From Melastoma dodecandrum (taxonomy: Eukaryota > Streptophyta > Magnoliopsida > Myrtales > Melastomataceae), in contig JARUPY010000471.1 of the NCBI GenBank assembly GCA_029817715.1, positions 2,852,001-2,916,000 on the forward strand: a stretch of 64,000 bases of DNA, given 5' to 3'. A program made the position numbers and the translations under genes. Below are positions 35,043 through 44,539 of the stretch, piece after piece. The notes under the pieces are model-generated. The model saw nothing but the letters and a program-made list of their open reading frames with translations. It did not search any database and was not told where the DNA came from. Within the stretch, counting starts at the first letter, position 1. Every line of letters starts with the position of its first letter.

Positions 35043-37030
35043 CTTCCTAAATATTTTCCCAGTACACTGTCTAGTACTTTCCTCTAAAAAGAGGAAAAAG
35101 TGACTTTACCTTTCTGAAGCCCTCACAAACCGTCTGGAGTGTCCCTCAGCTCGACCAAGGTGAAGATTCTTCAGCACGACTCAGATGCGGAGCCGGAGCA
35201 ATTGCCTGATGGAAGAGGCACCAGTGTCGTCGACCGCGTCGCGGGGGAAGGGATCCGTCGGGGCTGGATCTAGGAGGTGCCCTATCGCTGTTGATGCTGG
35301 GATTTGCCGCCGCGGGAAGTCAGAGGAAACCGGGGCTGTCTTGGGGCGAATGTCGCCGGAGATGAGGGCTCCCAAAGCTGCCGCGGCGTCGCTGGAGTGG
35401 GGGATACACCTCAGAGTTCTAGATCTGCTGATAGCACGAGCTTCCAACGGTCGTAGCCACCTGTACTTGTTGTGGGTTCGCCGGGGAGTGTTCTGGTTTG
35501 TCGAGGCTACGTGGTCGGCGGGCTGGGTCTCCAGGGCATCGGGACGAAGACAGGCTATCTATGCGGGACTCTGGGGAGGCGCACCCTCCGCTGCAGGTTC
35601 TAGAGATGGCGGGGGTTTGAGGTGGGAATCCTCCTCGGGGCGGCATAGTCACGGCGACGAGACAGGAAGGCTGCTGGGACGAGGGCGAGTGGAAGCGCCA
35701 GGTCGTGGTGCTGGGAAGGCTTCGCCGAGAAGGACTGCGGTTCTGGGCTCCTGTGGGGACACCTAGGGCGAGACCGAAGCTGAGGCGGTCGGGAATGTCG
35801 AGCCGGGGCGTGAAATCTGTCGCCGCTGTGCTGAGCCTGGATGCGCTGGAAGATTGGGTTGCTGTTCTCCGTGCTCTGTGGTGTCGGGAGCTGAGCTGGG
35901 TCGCTGGAATCGGCAAAGTGGGAAGACCACTTTGGGGTGCTCGTTGTTGAGTCAGTCGCTGCCGTATAGGCTGGTTGTTGGGTCAGTCGCTGCCGTTGTT
36001 CTGGAGACATAAGGAGGAGAAGGGTCTGCTTCCGGGAGACGCCTGAGGGACAGGCTTGCTGCGGCCAGCCCTGCTTCTGGGGCCGAGCTTGGCGTTGCTG
36101 GGTTATGGATGTGTTGGTGCGGAAGGACTGGTTCTCTGCTGTAGGCGTGATCAGGAAGAACAGGGGTCGGTCGTTGAACGTTCAGGAGGATGCTATCGTT
36201 GGAATAGGGACGTCGGTGAGAAGCTGGTTGTTGGCGCCGGCTTTGGGAGAACAGGGTAGCTGAGATGAGAGGTGACAGAGGAGCAGCTTCGGGAGTCGTC
36301 TGGTCATCTCTGTTGTTGTTAATGATGTCGGCAAGGCGCGGGAGGACAGCTCCTTGAAAATGTCTGACCACGGGCTATCGCGAGGTGTACGCGATGGCTG
36401 GACGTCCTTCTCGAAGAGGTGGCTACGAGATTGGAAGATCACCATCTTCAAGGTATGTACCTTGGCTCAGAACAGATGAAAGACGGTTGCTGTGACGAAG
36501 ACGGTCGAGAAGTGGAGAAGAAGGAAATTCAAGAAAATCCTCTGCTCCAGTTGATGGGGAGCCAGTGAAAGAAAGAAGAATGGCTTTGGTTCCCCTTTTT
36601 TTTTCGCCAAGAGAATCCCCCTCCTCTCCGGTTAGTCCCCTTTCTTTCAGAAACCCCTCCCCTCTTTAAACCTCACCGATCCCCCGCTGGTTTTCTCCTA
36701 TCTAGTTCATCCAATTCCTCTCTTTTTCTTTCTAGTTTTGTTGGGATTTCATTTAGTCAATTCCTGCAGGTGGTGGACAGTGGCTGAGAATTTGGGGTCG
36801 TCAGCCTGAATTGGCAACCGTCAGAGGGGGGGAAGATCGTCGTTTGGTGAGACTTTGTCGGGGAAGACAAAATGTGTTTGGGCTTGGGCTTGGGCTTGGC
36901 ATCAGTTACTGCAGGCTTTGCTTGGTTTTTCTTTGGGTCGGGCTGAGGTTTGTTTTGGTTCTCTTATTTTGGGCTGGGTTTAGCCACAATGAAATTGAAT
37001 CTCGGGGTATGGGACTTTAAGGAGGCTTCC
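35043..37030. other. G/C-rich segment, overlapping frames, not identified
   Basis: From about 35100 to 36500 the base composition rises sharply and long frames occur on both strands (for example 35185-35766 + and 35600-36010 -). None shows a domain I recognise. The segment could be TE-derived or the remnant of a gene; the overlapping frames themselves follow from high G/C. Confidence 0.4.
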
Positions 37031-37369
37031 TAAAGTACAATTTTTAATGATAACAAATGTTCATTTTCATCTAATTTCAAGTACAATAGTCACGGATCTC
37101 TATAAAAATGATATTTTTTAAAAAATTTACATTCAAAATAAAAAATGAAAATTTCCTAATTAAAAATAAAAATCACCTTTTCTCCTAATAAAAAAGGAAA
37201 TTATTTGTGAAATATGGGACAATTATGTGGCGCCACGACTTGATATTTTTTCTAATTATTAATATCAACCATATTGCCTTTAATATGGTTGATAAAAATA
37301 TATCAACCATATTTTTCGCATCTATGAAGTCCAAATACCGGACTAGGTAGACACAAGTGCTACATAAGA

Positions 37370-37570
37370 TGTGATCAGGGCAAGAACTCCATCGGCTTGC
37401 GGATAACTTGAGACGATTCTACGGCTGCATCGGAGGCAGGGGAGTCACGCTGGCGTTTGATGTAGCGGAGGTAGTACAACACGATTAGACATATTATTCC
37501 AAAAGCAACGAGAACTAACTGCAAGTGTAGCCATTGCGTCCCACGAATGTCCAGACATATTTGCGGCTAC
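37370..37570 (-). other. Possible terminal exon of a membrane protein, unidentified
   Basis: On the minus strand an acceptor-like TTGTAG (about 37562) is followed by about 63 open codons: a short polar start, a clear hydrophobic helix (LVLVAFGIICLIVLYYL), a positive-inside KRQR cluster and a polar tail ending in a TGA near 37376. This has the look of a C-terminal single-pass anchor, but no family is recognised and no upstream exon was found. A/T-rich DNA with an ATATGGTTGAT inverted repeat (37262-37315) lies beside it. Confidence 0.3.
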
Positions 37571-38059
37571 AATAACATGATAAGGAGTAACATGTGAAAG
37601 TTTCAAATAATACTAATATATTTAGGAAAGCTGTCCAAACCATTGAAAAGCTACAACAAATATGCCATGATTTTCTTAAACAATGACATGAGAATCCCCT
37701 ACAAGAATTCACATTATTTGTCAATAAACTATGAATCACATTCTTGTAAGAGTGAATCATCAATTATGTCATTCAATTGTTATATAAGAGCTTCATAAAA
37801 AAGAAGGAGTATATTTTGGGAAGTAGAAGTAACTATTCAATAACTACAGCAAATATATCATGAGTTCCGGGAACTATGACATGAGAATCCACTACAATAA
37901 CTATTGATTGTGTCGGTGGAATTTTTGAGGAATATGGAGGAAATGTTGCATGCTTAGTCAGGTTTTGGAGGATGTTAATAGGAAATAGTTGAACTTACAT
38001 GCGGGTGGGGAACCTATACCAAATCAGGAGTTGGAAAAAGGGGATGATGCAAATCAGCA
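37571..38059. other. A/T-rich spacer
   Basis: No gene or named repeat is recognised. Confidence 0.4.
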
Positions 38060-39690
38060 TGCTACGATTTGAGAACCATCGAAAAAGGAGGTAGGAGTTC
38101 AACAGGTTCGAGTGGAAAACGTAAACCCGGAACTTATAGGAAATTAACATTGAAGAAAGGGAGAGTTTGCAGCCATTCTTCTATGCTCCTGGTGGCTTAA
38201 ACGGGGGATACAATTTCTAGACTCCTCTTTTGAACAAAAAGACAAAGGGAAAGAAGTAGAGGTAGTACAACTAGGTAATGTCCTCAGTTGATTACAGGAG
38301 ATAATCGAGAACCCCCCAGATAAGTGAAAATGGGGCAGAAAATTACATTGGAGATGGCGACACACGCCGACGGTGCCCTGACTACAAGTAAATCTTTAAT
38401 GGCTAGTTCACGGTGGTGTTCCTAGCTATGGAAAGCATTCGACAAGAGTATGTTACTATGTTTATGGGGGTCAAGAGTAATAGATGCCAGAGAGCATTCA
38501 ACCAATTGGCTCCTACCTTCCTGCGAAAAGTAGGTTTTCCCACAGCGGGACTCCATAAAATAGAGATCGTCACTTGACAAAGAACAACAAAGGAAGTTAA
38601 TTGAATAAAAACAACAGATTCTTACTTCAAACCTGAGATAACGAAGAGTTAAACTGGAACTTACCAGATTTTGTTTCGAGGATCAGTATGCTTCACCAAT
38701 GTGCTCTAATAAGGAACCATACTTAAATAACAAGAAAGGCATGCATAAATAATTATGCTATGATTATGTTGCCCATGACGTTTTGATTGATAGCGTACCC
38801 GAAAAACATGTGCACCTTACTATTCCTTGGCCGAAGCTCCTTGAGAGCCTCCGCGCATCTCCTTCTCAGCCATGACTTAGTTTCCCCCATCTCAAGGAAA
38901 AAGCACAGCAAAAGTAACTTGGATTTAGTCTTATTAAACAACAACAAAAATAGCAAGCGAGGAGGAATTAACGGGCCACTCCTGAAACAGCCTTTGCTGG
39001 AAATAACCGCGTGCGACTGGCCAGAAAGAAGGATCTGAAGTACACTCAACATCTTCCTTGATCGAAACAAAGACAAACGTAGCAACGTCGTATTGCTCAA
39101 GTAACGCCCCGAACAATTCAGTCGCTTTCTGACAGTCGGGTATGAACCGTTTGCTGAAAAGTAGTAATACACATCCTCAATGTACAGAATCGGAAAACAT
39201 TAAAAGCTGCATCCACAAAACATGTGATGAGTAAACCAGCGTCGACGACATTCCCGGAAGAAGAGGAAGAACGAGCTGGGGAGTTGCTGCATGTGACATT
39301 GGATCCGAACCCCCGGGGATGAGTCGGTTTGTTGGTAGTGGTTGTTTGGTCACCACCAGCCCAATCACATCACGCCAACTGTCCCAAGGGCAATTTAGTC
39401 TAGTCGGTTTATAGTTTTAAAACAAGACGTAGTAGTTGTGAAGCCGCCCCGCCACTCCAACAAATATGAGTCCCAAGCCATTATTAAATCGAAATAGCAG
39501 GGCCATGGGCCTGAACTAAACATCTCCGTAAGGCCCACATATCACAACATATCTATACGAAGCCCATTTATATAATGAATTATTTAAACAAGCTTATTTC
39601 AATCATCTAATTAGAACCTCCCCAAGATTTTCTTAAGCCTAAAGTTTCTTAAAGATCAAGCCTTGCCTAAGGCTTACCTTTGTGGAGACA
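38060..39690. repeat. TE-derived block, inverted copy of 6321-6930 with a 1.07-kb extra segment
   Basis: 38060-38285 and 39350-39690 match 6655-6930 and 6321-6610 in inverted orientation. The extra segment between them holds exon-like stretches on the minus strand (about 38790-38900, with SWLRRRCAEALKELRP; about 38975-39150, with ELFGALLEQYDVATFVFVSI) bordered by plausible splice sites. These could belong to a captured gene, but I could not identify it. Confidence 0.5.
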
Positions 39691-40062
39691 CCTCTCAGAT
39701 GCGGCGGCTTTACGCATCAGAAAAAGCCCATAAACATAAGAGAGCACTTAATTGTTTCCAACCATAAGACATGGTGGGGGCAGACACTGCCTTGGCATAT
39801 ACCCAGATAAGTTTGTAGCTGGTCATAAATGTAAGACACAATTACATAGCATAGAGACGATTGCAGAGGAAGATTATCAGGTAGCTGCAGATTCTGGGAA
39901 GAACAAACAGAAGAGGTGAATGACGATCCACCACCTTTAATTTCACTTAATGCAATAATTGGAAATCCTGCTTCTCAAACAATGGAAGTCGCTGGGAAAG
40001 TTAAGGGGAGCAATTCGGTCATTCTTATAGACTCAGGAGGCGGCACATACAACTTCCAGTAG
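39690..40062 (+). mobile_element. Ty3/gypsy gag-protease relic, copy 2
   Basis: Plus-strand counterpart of 5985-6320: GHKCKTQL, an acidic linker, PPPLISLNAIIGNPASQTME and the retropepsin active-site VILIDSGG. It is frame-shifted upstream and ends in the protease, directly against the 3' flank of the inverted RLP duplicate. Confidence 0.7.
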
Positions 40063-40302
40063 GAGAGGTTTAAGAAATTCTTATAAGCCCATTTATCCGA
40101 CTAAATGGAAATAAATAAATAGTTTATTGGGCAGGTTGATTGCTACGGTTAACAAAAACCATGAACATGATTGATTTTGCAGGTTTTATTTTTATTTTTA
40201 AAGAGTACGACCGATTGCATAATTTGTCGACGTATGGCGCATCATCATCACCATCCTATTGAAGTGACGAACAGACAAAAACCCGGAAACATCATACAAG
40301 AA

Positions 40303-43160
40303 TTACACATTCCTCCTTGGGGCTCCCTTCCTCTTCGACCTTTTCCAGCTACCGGTTTCCAGTCGGATGACCATTCGGACCAGCCAGAGGGGCCTTCCCA
40401 TTTCCAGCACCATGTATCCCAACGATATCCCCATCCCCTTCCCGGTCCCGAAACCCAACGCCGCGTACTCCCACACCATCCACCCTCCGCCTTCCTTCTT
40501 TCCATCGTCCTTTCCTTCCGATGGTGGCTGTGCTTTCTTGTTTCCCTGATCGCACGATCTCGTGAGCGGAATCCCACATAGACCGGGATTTCCTTTGAAT
40601 GAACTATTCGGAAAGGTGTCGATGTGTCCTCCGGATGGTATAGGCCCCGTGAAGTTGTTCCATGAGAGGTCAAAAAATCCAAGGGATGTGAGCTTCACCA
40701 ATACCTTTGGAATTTCTCCTATCAGATGGTTAGAAGAGAGGTCCAGTGATTCTAGATTTGTCAAGTTCCCGACGGATGGAGGGATCGACCCCGTGAAGAG
40801 GTTGTGAGAGAAATTCAGACCTTTGAGCGATTTAAGTAATCCAATGTTTTTAGGAATCTCTCCATGAAAGTGATTACTCGATAAGTCGAGCATCGCAAAA
40901 TGGACATTGATCTTCACCATTTCCATCTCGATCCCTTTCAAGTAAATCATCACTGAGTAATATTCCCTAAACTGATCAGTTGAACTCATATATTGAAGGC
41001 CAAAAGTATAATTATAGCTTCGCATCATCTCGAACATTTTACTGATGAATTCGTCTTGTAGATTGCCGTCGAAATTGTTGCGGGAGAGATCCATGATACG
41101 TGCCATGGGGAAATGATGATTTTCCTTGTAAATAATAACACGATCGTGGAAATGGTTGGATCTTAAACTGAGCACCTTTAACGGGAGATCCCCCAACCAA
41201 TTGGGGAATGAATCCTCTATTTTGTTGGTGCCAATATCCAAAACTTCCAATTATTTACAATGGGATAGAGATCTCGGCAATGGGCCCTCGAATTGATTTT
41301 CGCTGAGATCAAGCGACGTCAACATACTTGCTTCATGAAAAATCTCCGAAATCTGGCCCTGAAATTCATTTGCCCGAAGGTTCAAGATAACAAGACCCCT
41401 GGTGACGTTTTTCAAGCAGTCAGGCAGGACCCCAGTGAGACTATTATTCGACAAGTCTAGCAACCGAAGATCGGTGGCATTGCATAGTAGTGAAGAGAGG
41501 CTCCCAGAAAAATGGTTATTGGAAACTGAATAATAGATAGTCTTGGCAGTTGGAACTGGAAGAGGGCCTTCAAATTTATTGTCAGATAGATCGATGAAAA
41601 AAAAGAAAGCTGACCGGAGAAAGATGTCTTGGGGCCACCGACCTCCAAAGTTGTTGGCCCTCAAATTAATATAAGAAATGGACGACGCAGGTAACCAAGT
41701 GGGAGGAGCACCGCTGATGTTGTTAGAGCTGACATCAAGAAACCACAAAGATGTGCAATTGGCCAAGGACGTGGGCAACGGCCCACTCAATAGATTGTCG
41801 CTCAAGTATAACATTTGTAATTTCGTAAGATTGCCGAGACACTGAGGTATGATACCCGTCAAATAATTTCCACTCAATTCTATGGAGGACAGAGAAGTTA
41901 GTTGGCAAATGGATGGAGGGATACTTCCCTTGATAAGATTATCATCAAGACCCAATTCTTCCAATGTGTCAATTCCGATGCTCCCGAGCCAACTCGGTAT
42001 CTCTTGAATCCTGTTTTCCGGGACGTAAAGAATTCTCAGTTCCTTAGAGCCAGACAAGAAGGAAGGGAACTTTCTCAGATTGCAACTTCCCATTTCTAAA
42101 GCTTGGAGCTTCGGCAATGAGAACCCGTGGTTTGCATCCTCACCAGAAACAGAGAGCCCAGACAGATAGAGGAACTGGAGATCCTCGAGGGTTGACAATA
42201 TCCCCAAGTCAATCGTGAAATTGTTCCCCCATAGGTTTAGGTAAGTCAATCGTGAGAGGTTTCCGATTGAATTCGGAACTGCTCCCGTGAAATAGCAATC
42301 CCCGAGGACAGGTAATAAAGTCTGGGACTCCAATTGGATTCGGGAAGGGTGCCGGTTAGATGGTAATTCCTTGATATGTCAATCACTTGTAGATTTGGCA
42401 GCCCAAAGATAAATTCAGGAAATTTCCCTCCCAACCAACAAAATGAAAGCCTGAGGGAAATCAAAGAAGAAGATAAGTTCAAGAAGGATGTAGGAGTGAC
42501 CTTGGACATATTGACAACCCCGAGATTGAGTTCCTCCAACTGTGTTAGGTTGCTGACGAGCATTCTCATGGTATGATCTTGCATCTCCAGCCAAGAATTA
42601 TAAGAGAGATCAAGGGAAACCATCTTCGACAATTGTGAGATTTCGGTTGGAAGGATGCCTAAAATGTTGGAATTAGAGAGATTGAGGTATGTCAGCTGTG
42701 CGAACACGCCAATCTCTGGTGGGATGGCTGAGCCAAGGAGGTCATTTCCAGCAAGGCTGAGGTGACGAAGGTGGTGAAGAGAAAACAGGGGGCTGCTGGA
42801 ATTGATGAAGCCACGAAGCCTGGCACAGGTCAAGTTGAGGCCGACGACGTCACCAGTGGAATTGTCGCAGGTGACGCCGTCCCAGGAGCAGCAATCCTCA
42901 TCCTCCCTCCATGAGGCAACTTTAGGGTAGGAAGCATTCTGATGGTAACAATCGATGGTAGAGAAGGGGTACTCAAAGGAGTAGCTTGGATCATCATTGA
43001 TAGAGAAGGGACGTATAAAACGAAGCAAGGCGTCTCTCTGGGCAGGATCACAGGAGGTGGAAGGGGAAGCCAAGAGGAGGAGGTGGTTGGGATGACAAAT
43101 GAGTAAAAAGGAGAAGCAGAGGATGATGATGATGATGAAACCACCTGCATCTTCTCTCAT
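40303..43160 (-). pseudogene. Full-length RLP with one 1-base deletion and one nonsense codon
   Basis: This is the inverted paralog of the intact RLP. From ATG 43160 it has the same leader (signal peptide with an isoleucine run), a longer LRRNT region, LRRs, island (EYYSVMIYLKGIEMEM), C-terminal LRRs, cap, linker, transmembrane helix and basic tail, ending in TAA at 40303-40305. Two lesions split it into three frames: one C is missing in a short C run near 42303-42309, and TAA stands at 41251-41253 where the paralog has CAA. It keeps about two N-terminal LRRs that the intact copy lost. With no other damage it is a young pseudogene, or a functional allele with sequencing errors. A TATATAAA-like sequence lies at about 43212-43220. 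Confidence 0.85.
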
Positions 43161-43940
43161 GTTTTGGCAAGTTTTGTTACTCAGAAGGGAGGGAGGAATG
43201 TTGGATTGTCATTTATATATTATTAGATGAGTAAACAACGCTCTACACTACTACTTTTTTTTAGTCCAATGTACAATATTTCGTTTAAATGCATTATTCC
43301 TGATTGGTACTAATAAAAAGTAACAATTATCTTTAAAAAGTTATTAAGCAGACAACACGGCGGGGAAAAAACATAATCCACATTCAATTAATTAATTATT
43401 TAACAATTCCCTCCCTCCTAAGCAAACTTGCAACACTTCATCATCGATGGAAAAGATGTTCGAGAACTTCGCTATCGAAGGAGCTACTCAATCTTGATGT
43501 TGTCCAAATGAGGGGGATGGGACTCCATTTATATAGGAGTTGAAGGACCCTTGGGTGCCTTCTCTTTCCGATGTGGTACAAATTGCATGTGGGCTTTAAG
43601 CCATATTGAGCCGGACTTTGGCTTGGGTTGGAGTATGGGCCACCATGAATGAGCCGACATTTGGGTTAGGCCATAAAATATATTATGGATTGAGCTAGAA
43701 CATATTTAATTTGGACTTTAATTTGAATAAACCCAAGACCATATAAAACCCATTAATTTTACACTAAAAGCTTAGGTGTAAAATATTTTATCATGTTGCC
43801 TTATAATATAAAAGGCAATTAATCATATTCAACCGATATAATATATGGTTTGGGTCGAATGACGTTATTTTCACATTAATAAAATTTCAATGTCTATACC
43901 ATGATCGGATATAAAATGGCAGATGATGGATGGCTACGAC
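43161..43940. other. 5' flank of the inverted RLP, no gene seen
   Basis: A/T-rich DNA with an uncharacterised stretch at 43430-43700. No recognisable coding pattern. Confidence 0.4.
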
Positions 43941-43944
43941 TGAG

Positions 43945-44035
43945 AGGGTCAAAAGTCTTCTTACCCCTTTCGGAGACGCCAATACCCACAACTTGCCGTG
44001 AAAGTGGATGACTGACTATTCTGAGTCTTCCCATT
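43945..44035 (-). repeat. Dispersed hairpin/W-box element, inverted copy
   Basis: On the minus strand it reads CACGGCAAGTT..., GTCTCCGAAAGGGGTAAGAAGACTTTTGACC, which includes a W-box TTGACC. Confidence 0.55.
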
Positions 44036-44039
44036 TGTG

Positions 44040-44250
44040 ATTTCCATTAATCGTAAGCACCTCTGTCTCCACCCCTTTCAAGTAGATCATCGCCGAGAAA
44101 AGAAAGAAAAAAGTTCTGGACAAACAATTAGCCCTCATGTATTCAGCATCACCATTGTCCACTTGCGCCTTGCAAACATTTTTTTGACGAGATCGTACGA
44201 AAGATATTCATCGAAGCTGTCGTTGGAGATGTCAATCACTCATGTCTTTG
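44040..44250 (-). pseudogene. RLP relic 10, island-domain scrap
   Basis: The minus strand resembles the RLP island and flanking LRR (a counterpart of FSVMINLKGV at about 44075-44100, and a DxSND-type LRR near 44220). Several frames are needed. It is very short. Confidence 0.5.
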
Positions 44251-44539
44251 AGAAGGGACGATTTTCTTAATAAATAGTTACACAGGCGCAATAGCTATTC
44301 ACCATTTTAAGGGACTGGATTGCTGAAATCTACGCAGCTCGGCTTTCACTTTGGTTTCCTCTTCGATTCAAATATCTGGAGTTAGGCGAAAAGTGGTTTT
44401 TATTTACGAGCAGACTGCCAGGTAGGGAGCCAATATACATCACCTTGTTGACGAAAAGCTTGCTCCATGACTTTTACTATACAAAGAGCAAGCCAAATTA
44501 GAGATTCGGAGTTTTTCACCGTGAGTTGTTCCTACACAT
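44251..44539. other. 3' flank of the divergent RLP
   Basis: No gene is recognised. Confidence 0.4.
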
